Positions 1 to 11,022 of a DNA stretch of 64,000 nucleotides are shown piece by piece (within the stretch, counting starts at the first letter, position 1; every line of letters starts with the position of its first letter). The stretch comes from Jacaranda mimosifolia (lineage: Eukaryota; Streptophyta; Magnoliopsida; Lamiales; Bignoniaceae): contig CM032119.1 of NCBI GenBank assembly GCA_018894105.1, positions 20,229,246 to 20,293,245 of the forward strand, written 5' to 3'. A program made the translations under genes and the position numbers. A model generated the notes under the pieces. The model was not told where the DNA came from and searched no databases. It saw nothing but the letters and a program-made list of their open reading frames with translations.

Positions 1-217
1 TGTGACCAAAGCCGAAGGCATATAATAAGTTGGACTTAGGGAACTCTATAATTGTACTGAAACCTTGCTATTATGTGCGATATATTGTTGAGAACATTAT
101 TTCAAATTCTCCTTTTGGATAGTGAAGGATTTGATCCTTCAATATCAAATGGGAGATTGAAGTCATTAAAGAACGAGTTCTTTAATTGCTTATGGTACAC
201 TTAACAAAGGATTATAC

Positions 218-1140
218 ATGTTGGATTCTCAACCATTACTAATGCACTTTCAACAAAGTAAGAGAAAGTTAGATATCAAAGAAGATGCCATGTTGTGGCA
301 TGCAAGATTTGGACATATTTCTAAAAATAGGACGAACAAGTTAGAAGCTCTCAAAGTACTAAATGTTAGTGGCATTGATGATCTTTCTACTTGTGAATCT
401 TGTTTAAAGGAAAAAATAACTAAGGCTCCTTTTGTAGGACAAACGGAATGCTCTACAAGTTTTTTGGATTTGATTCATATGGATGTTTGTGGACCACTAA
501 GAGTTAGTAGGAGAAGAGGCTATTCCTACGTCATCACCTTCATCGATGACTATAGTCGGTTCGGACATGTGTTTCTTATGAAGAACAGGTTGGAAGCCTT
601 TGAAAAGTTCAAAGAGCATATGAGTGAAATGCAAAAGCAATTAGGGCTAAGTATTAAAGCTCTTCGATCAGATCAAGGAGAAGAATACTTGAGCACTGAA
701 TTATTGGATTACCAAAGGGAGAATGAGATTCTTTTACAATGGACTCCAACCAACACACCCGAATATAATGGAGTAGCCGAGAGGAGAAATCGTACCTTAT
801 TAGATATGGTACGTTCCATGATGAGCTTCTTCGATATGCCTATATCCTTTAAGGGTACACCTTAAAGACGACGGTAAAGTTACTAAGTGTAGTACCTTCA
901 AAGTCGGTACCTAAAACACCATATGAGATATGGCATGGCAAAGCACCCTCTTACCAATATATCTTAGTTTGGGGATCTCCCGCCTATGTGAGACGGACAA
1001 CGGGAGATAAGTTAGATAATAGATCTACTTTGTGCAAGTTTGCGGGATACCCAAGAGAGTCTATGTGTTATTACTTCTATGATCCCTTGGAACAAAAGGT
1101 GTTTGCTTTGAGGAATGCATACTTTTTAGAAAAGGAATAT
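218..1140 (+). pseudogene. Element 1 GAG-pre-integrase and integrase remnant
   Basis: Would process and integrate element cDNA. An open stretch of 215 codons (218-865) is preserved. It holds the GAG-pre-integrase zinc-binding part (LWHARFGHIS, CESCLKEK) and the integrase core with all three catalytic acids in order: IHMDVCGP, LRSDQGEEY and GVAERRNRTLLDMVRSMM. The reading frame breaks at about 865, where the normal WGYT motif reads KGTP then stop. The C-terminal integrase part continues in another frame (GYPRES at about 1050, FLEKEYL at about 1125) and meets stops after 1140. The core is the best-preserved integrase in the window, but the polyprotein as a whole is dead. Confidence 0.88.
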
Positions 1141-1399
1141 CTGTAAGATAGAAAAAAGCGTTGTTGGTGAACTTGGTAAAGTTTGAGATGATCATCAAAT
1201 CCCACAAGCGGTAGAAACAAATATATATCAAAGAGCCTTACACATAACCTTTGAGAAGGTCGGACCAAATCAAGAAGCAACCTCAAAAGTTTGGATTCCT
1301 TCATGAAACAGGCCAATCTGATAGTGATCCAAAAACCTATGAGGAAGCTATGTTGGACATAGACTCGGGACGTTGGCTTGAAGCCATGAGATCCGAAAT

Positions 1400-2860
1400 G
1401 GACTCCATTACTCAAACAAAATATGGACTTTAGTAGATCCACCAAAGGGAATAGTTTTTGTTGGTTGCAAGTGGATTTAGAAGCGAAAGCTTGGAGTAGA
1501 TGGAGAAGTAGTGACTTTTAAGGTGTGACCCGTGGTAAAAGGTTAAACTCAAAGGCCCAGTATCGATTTTGAGGATACTTTTTCACCGGTCACAAAACCT
1601 AAGTCCATTTGGATTCTATTTTCCATAGTCGCATATTATGACTATGAGATATGGCAAATGGATGTGAAAATTGCTTCTTAATGGAGATATTGAAGAAGAA
1701 ATCTATATAGAGCAACCACAAGGTTTTACATCCAAGGGGAGTGAGCAAAAGGTTTGCAAACTCTAGCGATCCTTTTATGGATTGTAACAAGCATCCCGAA
1801 GATAAAACATACGATTTGACAAAATGGTCAAATTGTTTAGCTTTGTAAAAAATGTGTATGAACAATGTGTGTATAAGAAGGCTAGCGGAAGTATTGTACA
1901 ATTTATTATGCTTTATGTCGATGATATCCTTCTCATTGGAAATGAGGTAGGAATGTAAGAGTGCACTAAAGCATGGTTATCTACATAATTCTCCATAAAA
2001 GATTTGAGAGAAAACATCCTAGGTATTAGGAATACGTAAATATAAAGATAAATTAGGAAGGATGCTGGGGCTTTCCCAAACCCCGTACATTGACAAAAAA
2101 CTAAAAAGGTTTAGTATTGAAGAATCCGAGAAGAGATTTCTTCCCATGGGCTATGTCATTCGTCTCTCCAAGTCTATGGCCCCTAAGATAGAGGATGAGA
2201 GACAAAGGATGTCCCATATACCTTATGCCTTCACTATTGGTAGCATAATGTATGCAATTCAATGTACCTAAGTGTTACGAGTAGCTTTTAATCCAATGCC
2301 AGTGAGAGCAACTGGATAGCCGTTAAAGCAATCCTTTAGTACTTGAGAAGGACTAAGGATTTATTTTAAGAATACGGCAATGGAGAATTAAAACTCAAAG
2401 GGTTTTTGGATTCAAGTTTTCAATTCGATGTAGATAACCTAAAATCTATTTATGGATTTATATTTTGCCTTAATGGTGGCATGGTGAGTTGGAAGAGTTC
2501 CAACAAAAAACCATGGTTGAGACCACCACTGAGTTGAAATAATTTGTGATTTTGGAAACCGCAAAAGAATGTGCTTGGATAAAAACTCCATCTAAGAGTT
2601 GGATATAGTGCCCAAAGTGCATGAGCCCATGGTTGTCTTTAGAAGACAATTTTGGACTTGAGCCAAGATCTAATCAATAATCCAAACACAATAAATGTGT
2701 TATCATTTGATATATGATATCAAATTGATAGAGGCGACAACTGAGTGGATGAAGTTGCTATAGAATAGAATTTAGCAAATCTATTGACAAAACCCTAATG
2801 CAAAAGGTTGTTAAAGAACATCTTGAGAAGATGGGTCTCAAGGCCATGGGGCATTGGTTT
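1400..2860 (+). pseudogene. Element 1 reverse transcriptase and RNase H remnant
   Basis: Polymerase half of the copia polyprotein. Reverse transcriptase blocks seen: KGYTQ-like at about 1540, QMDVK-like motif A at 1657-1672, and YVDD at 1914-1925 (LYVDDILLIGNE). Frames change several times and stops are frequent, for example after CKL at about 1765. RNase H begins near 2380 (FCLNGGMVSWKSS at about 2463). The segment that normally reads FCDNN is replaced at 2632-2667 by a shortened, frameshifting sequence also found in element 3 (22061-22095). This removes a catalytic Asp of RNase H. Non-functional. Confidence 0.85.
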
Positions 2861-2877
2861 TAGGGCAAGTGGAAAAT
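2861..2877 (+). other. Element 1 polypurine tract
   Basis: Purine-rich TAGGGCAAGTGGAAAAT directly before the LTR start. The same place in other copies reads AGGGCAAGTGGGAGATT. It is the expected primer site for plus-strand DNA synthesis. Confidence 0.8.
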
Positions 2878-4684
2878 TGTTGAAATAGTGCTTGGCAAGT
2901 TTTCCAGCTCACGCTAGTCCATATTATTAATCCTTTGACCTAAGGATCCATGGTAATCTTATGTCTGGTCCTCATGCTTTGACTCTTCCTTGACCACTTA
3001 GCTGGTTTTTCGGGTTGAGGTTGGGTATGAGCTACTTGGCATAGGGGTTTGTGAGATCCAAGATGAAATCCGACTCCTCGTTTTTGTGAAGGGCGAGTGC
3101 ATCTCCTATGTATTCTATAATGATCGATTCCAAGAAATCCTTACGCAAGGTGGTGTGACAATTTGGAAGAGGAGTTTTCCAAAGATGAGGTCACACAAGA
3201 AAATTGAACATTGAGAATAGATGCATAGCATCGAGGTTATTAGAGAGCCAAAAAATATCTTGCCCTAGGCCTTTTGGGGAGATAGGAGATGGAAGGACCG
3301 TATTTGCATGGTCAGCATAGAGCCATAGTAGTTTTCCAAAAAATTCATTTCAGCCAATTAGTTGGGCTCCATGGGCTTGAGGTTGGACATCGACTAAGGA
3401 GATTGAGTACTATTTAATTAATGAGATTAATTGAATCGAGTCAATTAGTTTAAAAGTGCTTTAAACTAAAATGAATATATAATATTCAAAAGTCATAAGG
3501 AGTTGTGAGCTCATATCCAATGAATAATAGAATCTATTGGGTCCCACACAAAAGCCAATTAGCTTCCTATTTTATGGAGAAAAGATTTTATCAGTATTAG
3601 AAAATGTCTCCTAGTGGACCGATTTTAAGGTGCCAATTTTGAAGGTCAATTTTGGCTTGATTAATTTAAGTGTTAGATTAATCAATTAATTTAAGGAGTT
3701 AAATTAAATCAATAATTAAGGAGTTAATTATTTGGTGCCAATATGATCATCAATTGGTCAAGTTAGCTTAAAGAGTTAAGCTAACAAAATGCAAGCTTAA
3801 GAGTTGAGCTTGTTTGACTTAAGAGTTAAGTCAAATGTTAGTTAATTAAATTAAAGTGTTTAATGTAATTAATGAGAAGAACACATTTTGGAGGGAAAAT
3901 TCAATGTTTATTTGAATTAGCATTTTAATTAACTTGAAATTAGATTTCTAATGTAATTAAAATGCAAATGAAATTCAAATTAGATTTGGATTTGCATTTG
4001 CTACCTTGGCAAAATGCAAGTTGGTTGCCCCTTTTCCTCATGGGAAGTGTGATGCCACCTTGGCATCACACCTTTAAGCACCTATATATAGATTTAGAGA
4101 GAGAGGGTTGGTCATTATGTCAAAAGGTGTGAAGAATTAGATTCTCCACCATTCCTTCAAAAATCCTTGCAAGCATTGCATTCATGTGTTGAAAACTTTG
4201 CTCTCTTCTTCTTCTTCCCTAACAAAAATTGGTCTCCACCATAGCTTATCTTTGGCCTTATTCCAGCTTATAGGCTAGAGATTTTGGAAGATCTATTTGG
4301 CAAACTACTTTGTTTGCTACAGTTTTGGAGATCTATTGCGCAGAGTCCAATTTGGCAATTTTTTCCAGGGAGATCCAGAAGGCTTCTTGTCCTAAATTTT
4401 TTACCAATAGTTCCTCAAGGTGTTGAGAATCTCCATTAATTTTTTCGTGATTTTTGGAGGTTATTTGATGGAGGCAAAAATCGCTCCTCTCCTGCTGCGC
4501 ATTTTCTGGCAGTTTCTGGATTGGTGAAGAGTTCACCTAATTCTCCTTAGATTTTACAATTTCCAGGTAACACTCTATCCTAATCTAAATCTTAGGCATG
4601 ATTTGATCATATTTAATATGTAGGTACTAGTTTATTAAGATTTTGAAGTTTTTATTATTGGATCCTAATGCCTTACTTGCTTCA
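2878..4684 (+). repeat. Element 1 3' LTR, type A, with internal deletion
   Basis: Starts TGTTGAAATAGTGC and ends GCTTCA. It is 1807 bp, about 410 bp shorter than other copies. The missing block lies near the start: after TGCTTGGCAAG the sequence jumps to the LTR position that follows a second GGCAAG in other copies, so the deletion probably ran between two GGCAAG direct repeats. It keeps a TATA box (4083-4090), the palindrome array including a perfect 9-bp stem at 3762-3785, and a splice-donor-like CCAG/GTAACA at 4563-4572. Confidence 0.88.
4083..4090 (+). promoter_or_regulatory. LTR TATA box
   Basis: TATATATA after the 'ggcatcacacc' block that precedes the TATA box in nearly all LTR copies here. 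Likely core promoter of the LTR. Confidence 0.6.
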
Positions 4685-6615
4685 ATGCATACTCTAAGGA
4701 GTTGGATATTGTCCTATTTCATGGGCAATTTATGTTAGACATGGATTCATATTAGTAGGTGATTGTTAGAGAACAAGTTCACTAAAGACTCACTTAGAGA
4801 AGCCCCAAGGTAGCCGTAGAGGCACGTCGATAGTGGCAAATTCTCTAGTTTATGATAGTGCACATAATTAGTCCTTTGATTTGAGGTTCCATAATAAACT
4901 TATATTTAGGTCCTCATGCTTTGATTTTACTCCAACCAAGTAGCAGTTCATCGGGGCTTAGTTTGGGCACAAACTACCTAAGTATGAAGGTTGGTGAGTT
5001 CTAAGATGGGATCCCTTTCGCCCTTCTATGAAGAATGGATTGATCTCCTATGTTTTCTAAGATGATCAATTCCAAAAAATCCTTGCACAAGGTGATATGA
5101 TAATTTGGAAAGGAGTTCCAAAGTTGAGGCTGTAATAAGTTATTGAACAACAAGAATAGATATATAATTATTGATTCTAATAGTGAGCCAACAAATATCT
5201 ATCCCTAGACCTCTTTTAGAAGATAGAAAATAGAAGGAATGCATTTGCATGGCAATCGTAAGTGGTAATGATTCACCCTCAATTAATTTGTCCAATTGGT
5301 TGGGCTCCATAGGCTTGTGCTAGACATAAACTACGGAGATTAGATGCTCTTCAATTATAGAGATTAATTGATAGAGTGATTAGTTTAAAAGAGTTTAGAC
5401 TTATCGAAATATTCAATATTCAATAAATCACAAAGAGTTGTGAGCCCATATTTAATTAATTGGTGAGCGTAAAGGGTCACACACAAAATCCTAGAATACT
5501 CTCACTTGATTGGAGAAATTACTTAAGGAGTTAGATAATTAAAGTGATCAAGTTTCGTGCAGAGAGTGATCAAGTTTCGTGCAGAGAGTAACCAAGTTGA
5601 CTAATTATTAATTGGTCACTATGACTTGATTAATTTATGTATTAAATTAGTCAAAATAATTTAAAGAGTTAAATTAGCCCAATTAAATTAAGGAGTTAAT
5701 TTAGTTGGTGCCATGTGGCAATTTAATTAGTCAAAGTCAACTTAAAGAGTTAAGTTGATTTAATTAACTTAAAAAGTTAAGTTAATCTAATTAAATTAAG
5801 GAATTAATTTAATTAGTAGGAAAGTCTAATTTTGGAGAAAAAAATTAAATGGAAGAGTCCATTTAATAATTAGTGAGTTGGCATTTTAATTTAAGAAATT
5901 AGAAATCAACTCGACTAGAAAATTAGCATCTAAGTTGGCAAAGTGAGGAGTGTGTGATGGAAACTTCCAAGAGCTTCCACTTCACACTATAAATACTCCC
6001 CAAACACCTCATATGGCCAGCCACTTATGCTTATTTTCCATTTTCCATTTTCACTCTATTTTGTGGTGATCTCATGTGTTGAGAGAAACCACCCACTAGA
6101 TTCTCTCCAACAAGCTTCTCTCTCCAAGAACTTCCTCACACCTTTCTCCATCTTCCTCCTCTAATTTCTATCTAATTGAGAGAGGATTGGGAGCATTGTT
6201 AGGTATGTGGATTTCCTTTAGAAGCACAACATTTGGTGTGCTTTGAGTTGATGATTGAAGAACCTTCAAGAATGAAGCCGATTTTTGGAGTTTCCTTCGA
6301 CTGGCGGTTTGGATCTTAATTGCTGTTTTTGCCTCCTCAATTCCTTCACCTTGGAGGAGATTTTCACAAAAAAAGTTGCTGGAATTGCTCACCATAGGCA
6401 TGGAGTAGGAGATCTGTGGAGAAAAAGGCATTGATCTTAGTTGGAAGGAGTTCCATTGGAAGATCTTGCTAGTTACCTTTTAATCTCTCATTTAAGTAAC
6501 ATTCTCTAGATTTTAAATCCACTATTATGGCATGAAATTAGATCCTTAAGTTGAGGATGTGTAAGTTAATTTTTGCTTTCAATTATTTTGGATCATTGCA
6601 CCTCTTTTTCTTTCA
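4685..6615 (+). repeat. Older copia LTR, type C, 5' end missing
   Basis: Begins inside the LTR at ATGCATACTCTAAGG, the same wording as in the minus-strand LTR scrap at 38693-39098, and ends near TTTCTTTCA at 6615. Element 1 was inserted into it, so its first ~280 bp should lie upstream of the window. It has its own TATA box (TATAAATA, 5988-5995), palindromes (for example 5736-5759, a 9-bp stem with a C-G pair where type A has T-A) and a donor-like AAGTAACA at about 6494. It is more diverged from types A and B than they are from each other. Confidence 0.8.
5988..5995 (+). promoter_or_regulatory. LTR TATA box (type C)
   Basis: TATAAATA at the LTR place where other copies have TATATATA. Confidence 0.55.
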
Positions 6616-7158
6616 AATAGTTGATGTGTTAACTTCATTGTGTGCCTGTTGCCTGGCCAACGCCTGGCTTGGGTGGGCAGCAACCCTGTTTTGTGGTTAA
6701 CACCGAGTCAATGTCATTTTGGCTCAATTTTTTGTGCACCAAAAAATTTAGGACACATCCTAAACATCAAATCACACAATATAGATGAAATTTCAGATTT
6801 AAAACACCTTTCAAAAATGGAATTTCAAGTACTCAAACATGCTTCAAACTTCAAGTTCAAGTAAGAATCACATTCTTCAAAAATGGCCAACAAACTCCAA
6901 TCAAATTGGATCCAAAAATGACCAAAAATCTTTAAGGTCGATTATGACATGCTATATCAACATATAACATTAACTAATGCTAAATCAAAATTCAACATTA
7001 GTAACTATGAATTAAAACATACTATTCATATGAATTAACACTTAAAACATATATTATCATGCTTTCAATTCATCAAGTAAAGGAGCCACATGCATCATCA
7101 TCCGAACATTCCAATCCATAACTTGGATCAAGTATTTGGAGATTTTAGATCAATCCAT
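6616..7158 (-). mobile_element. Leader fragment of a minus-strand copia element
   Basis: Read on the minus strand this matches the first ~600 bp of the copia leader in elements 2, 3, 4 and 5. It has the 'attgaaagcatgataatatatg' type segment, the fourfold TTAAT/ATGTT AT-rich part and the GC-rich 'GCCAGGCGTTGGCC' type patch (about 6650-6680). It lies directly against the end of the minus-strand LTR at 7159, but the primer site and about 55 following bases are missing. It is cut at 6616 by the type C LTR. The remainder of this element should lie left of the window. No coding sequence is present. Confidence 0.7.
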
Positions 7159-7774
7159 TGAAAGCAAGTAAGGCACTAGGATCTAATAATAAAACTTCAA
7201 ATGTTTAAATAAACTGGTGCTTACAAGAAACCAAGGATCTAAGCATGCTTTAGGATTCACATTTGGTTTAAGAGTTACCTTAAGAGCTTAAATCCAGAGA
7301 TAGATTGAAGAGCTCCTTCTCAAACAGAATCTGCCAGACAGTAGCGCATCTGGAAGCGAGCTACTTTTGACCGATTCAAAACTCTCCAAAAATGCTAAAA
7401 AAAATTCCAGTAGATTCTCAACACATTTAAGAAGATTCTAGAACAAATTTCAGCTTGAAAATCCTCCTGGATCTCCTGGAATAAAATCGACAAGAGACTG
7501 TTCCCGCAGGTAGATCACCAAAGGCTTAGCAAACCATTTGTTTTGCCTCTATCGAAATGATCCACACACCAATTGAATTTCCAATCACTCCTCACAATCC
7601 GATGGAGATTGAGAGGAGAGATAGGAGGAAATGGCCAATTTTTGGGTTGGATTGGAGAAGAAGAGGAAGATGAACTTCAACACATGAGTGAACACCTTGA
7701 AAATGGAGGGAAAAAGTGAGAATCTAATTCTTCACTTGAATCATGTGTTCTTCGTCCAACCTCACCTCCATATC

Positions 7775-7782
7775 TATATATA
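7775..7782 (-). promoter_or_regulatory. LTR TATA box
   Basis: TATATATA on the minus strand at the conserved LTR position. Confidence 0.6.
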
Positions 7783-9373
7783 GAAGGAGGATGGTGTGAT
7801 GTCAAGTTGGTATCACACCTTCCTGGAGGGGGGGGGGGATCACCACATGCTTGTAATGCATGCAAGTTGGCAAATTCAAATCGAATTTGAATTTGTGTGC
7901 ATTTCAATTATATTTGAAATCTAATTTCAAATTAATTAAATGCCACACTAAAATGATCATGTCATTTGAAATTTCCCTCTAAAATATATATCCTTCTCAT
8001 TAGCTAAATTAAACACTTTAGTTTAATTAATTAACCTTTGACTTAACACTTAAGTCAACAAGCTTAACTCTTTAAGTTTAATTTAGTTAACTTAACTCTT
8101 TAAGCTAACTTGACCAATTGATGGTCACATGGCAACAAATAATTAACTCTTTAATTATTGGTTTAATTTAACTCTTAAATTGGTTGATCAATTTAACACT
8201 TAAATTAATCAAGCCAAGTGACATCAATTTTTGGTCACCTAAAAAATCGATCACTATGGAGTGAATTTTCTAACACTTAGAAAGTTCATCCAAGACATAG
8301 GAAATGCAATTGGTTTTTGTGTGTGACCCGATAGGTTCTACCGTTCATTGGATATGAGCTCACAACTCCTTGTGACTTTTGAATATCATATATTCATTTG
8401 AGTTTAAACTCCTTTAAACAAAATCGACTCAATTCAATTAATCTCTATTAATTGAAGAGTGCCCAATCTCTATGGTCGCTGTCCAACCTCATGCCCATGG
8501 AGTCAAACTAATTGGCCGAAATGAATGCTTTTGGAAAACCATTATAGCTCTACGCTTACCATGCAAATATGGTCCTTCCGTCTCCTATCTCCTGAAAGAG
8601 GCCTGGGGTAAGATATTTGTTGCTTCCCTAATAGCTTTAATATTATGTCTCTATTCTCAATGTTCAATTCCATTGTATGACTTCATCTTTTTAAAACTCC
8701 TTTTCCAAATTGTCACACCACCTTGCACAAAGATTTCTTGAAATTGATCATTCTAGAATACATAGAAGATGCACTCGCTCATCACTAAAGCGAGGAGTCG
8801 GATTCCATCTTGGATCTCACAAACCTCCAGTCTAGTAGTTTATGCCCGACCTCAACCCAAAAGGCCCTCTGAGTGACAAAAGAAGAGTCAAAGCATAAGA
8901 ACCAAACATAAGGTTACCATGGATCCTCAGGTCAAAAGACTAATAATATGCACTAGCATAAGTTGGAGAACTTGCCACTACTAACTTGCTACTTTGGCTA
9001 TCTAGGACTCTCTGGATGGGAGTGGGTCTTCAGTGCCTTGTTCTCTAACAAGCACCCATAACATGCATCCATATCTAATATGGGATTGCTTATGGAACGA
9101 TGCAACATCTGACCCTTGGATTTATGCATTGTTAGTGCAAGTCTATTCGGATCTTAATTGCCCCGTCTCGTAAGATCATATGACTTGAAAGATTTAAGAT
9201 CATGACCGTGTAAGACTTATTCCATGATTACCATCTAATGCGTAACCAAGTCCTACAGTCTTGTGTGGTCTAAGGGTTTCATCCAAATGCCAATGAAGTA
9301 ATAAAGAGCATAAGATGAAAATGGCCATCTAAAGAATATCATTCAATCAAGATTATTTTTGCAAGGAAATAGT

Positions 9374-9378
9374 TTTAT
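9374..9378. repeat. TSD of element 2, left copy (TTTTA)
   Basis: TTTTA directly before the LTR start TGTTGG of element 2. The same five bases follow the element at 21805. Removing element 2 and one copy restores a continuous minus-strand LTR start. Confidence 0.92.
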
Positions 9379-10564
9379 GTTGGAATAGTGCCTAGCAAGC
9401 CAATTGATTGGCCTTGTAAACCTATTTCCTTTTAAAACAATCTTGATTGAATGATATTCATTATATGACCATCTTCATCTTATGCTCTTTATTACTTCAC
9501 TTGCATTTGGATGAAGCCCTTCGATCACTCATGATTGCGGGATTTGGTTTGATGACCATAGAATAAGTCTCACACGATCGTGATCTTAAATCTTCTAAGT
9601 CATAGGATCCTACGAGACGGGGCATCTAAGATCCGGATAAACTTGCAGTAACGATGCATATATCCAAAAGTTGGATATTGCTCCATTTCATGAGCAATCG
9701 TATGGGATACGGTGCATGTTAATGGATGCTTGTTATAGAACATGGCACTGAAGGCCTACCAGACAATCCACTAGAAAGCTCTAGTAGCAAGTCGGTAGTG
9801 GCAAATTCTCCAACATACGTTAGTGCATATTATTTAGTCCTCGACCTGAGGATCCATGGTAACTTTGTGTTTGGTCCTTATACTTTGACTCTTCCTTGAC
9901 CACTTAGTGGGTCTTTTGGGTTGAGATTGGGTATGAGCCACTTGGCATGGAGGTTTGTGAGATCTAAGATAGAATCCGACTCCTTGCTTTTGTGAAAGGC
10001 GAGTGCATCTCCTATATATTTTATAATGATCGATTCCAAGAAATCCTTGCGCAAGGTGGTGTGACAGTTTAAAAAAAGAGTTTTCCAAAGATTAGGTCAC
10101 AAAAGGGAATCGAACATTGGGAATAGAGACATCGTATCGAGGCTATTAGGGAGCTGACAAATATCTTGTCTCAGGCTTCTTTCGGGAGATAGGAGACGGA
10201 AGGATCGTATTTGCATGGTAAGCGTAGAGCTATGATGGTTCTCCAAAAAATTCATTTTGGCCAATTAGTTGGGCTCCGTGGACTTGAGGTTAGATATCGA
10301 CCGTGGAGATTGGGTACCCTTCAATTAATGAGATTAATTAAATTGAGTCAAAAAGTTTAAAAGTGTTTTAAACTAAAATGAATATATGATATTCAAAAGT
10401 CACAAGGAGTTGTGAGCTTATGTCCAATGAATGACAGAACCTATTGGGTCACACACAAAAGCCAATTAGCTTTCTAGTTGATGGAGCAATTTTCTAGGAG
10501 TTAGATAATTTCTCCTAGTAGACCATTTTTTGAGGTGTCCAATTTAAAGGTCAATTTTGGCTTG

Positions 10565-10777
10565 ATTAATTTAAGTGTTAAATTAATTAATTAATTTAAA
10601 AGGTTAAATTAGAGCATTAATTAAGGAGTTAATTATTTGGTACCAATGTGACCATCAATTGGTCAAGTTAACTTAAAGAGTTAAGTTAACAAAATTAAGT
10701 TTAAGAGTTAAGCTTGTTTGACTTAAGAGTTAAGTTAAAGGTTAATTAATTAAATTAAAGTATTTAATTTAATTAAT
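10565..10777 (+). repeat. Palindrome array in the LTR (seven stem-loops)
   Basis: Seven successive short inverted repeats, each with a loop of 3-6 bases often containing GAG or GTG: 10565-10587 (9-bp stem), 10592-10611 (8), 10618-10635 (7), 10667-10690 (9), 10697-10715 (8, one T.G), 10718-10738 (8, with a T.G) and 10745-10777 (15). The same series, with different stem sequences, recurs in the other LTRs. It lies upstream of the TATA box, thus in U3, and would be present in RNA at the 3' end. Confidence 0.8.
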
Positions 10778-10973
10778 GGGAAGAATAAATTTTGGAGGGA
10801 ATGTTCATTTGAATTAGCATCTTAATTAGCTTGAAATTATATTTCAAATGTAATTAAGATGCACATGAAATTCAAATTGGATTTGAATTTGCATTTGCCA
10901 GCTTGGCAATGCAAGTTTGCCTCCTACCTTGAGGAAGGTGTGATGCCAACTTGGCATCACACCAATCTCACCC

Positions 10974-10981
10974 TATACATA
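10974..10981 (+). promoter_or_regulatory. LTR TATA box, degenerate
   Basis: TATACATA where the partner LTR has TATATATA (21173-21180). Confidence 0.45.
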
Positions 10982-11022
10982 GATATAGTGGGTGTGAGGA
11001 TAGGTCATTGCTTAAAGTATGA

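Larger units (their letters stand above)
1..4684 (+). mobile_element. Copia element 1, 3' part (pol and 3' LTR)
   Basis: Right-hand part of a Ty1/copia retrotransposon whose left part lies before the window. Order seen: end of protease, GAG-pre-integrase, integrase, reverse transcriptase, RNase H, polypurine tract, LTR. The order integrase before reverse transcriptase is diagnostic of copia rather than gypsy. It is inserted in an older LTR that resumes at 4685, so the right TSD is probably ATGCA (4685-4689); the left copy is outside the window. It shares derived lesions with element 3, including a run with two stops at the protease and a shortened RNase H. Confidence 0.9.
7159..9378 (-). repeat. 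Element 3 3' LTR, type A, main part
   Basis: Minus-strand LTR. Its end (CTTGCTTTCA on the minus strand) is at 7159 and it runs right to 9378, where element 2 is inserted. It resumes at 21805-21848, giving about 2.26 kb in all. It has a TATA box (7775-7782, minus), a donor-like AAG/GTAACT (7276-7281, minus) and a run of 11 G (7828-7838). Both sides carry copia internal sequence: leader to its left and RNase H to its right. It is therefore a shared LTR of two tandem elements or the product of recombination. Confidence 0.88.

Noticed and set aside
8472..8741. 89-codon plus-strand open frame in a minus-strand LTR
   Set aside because: Related to the recurring antisense LTR frame in another phase; treated as part of that finding, not as a gene.
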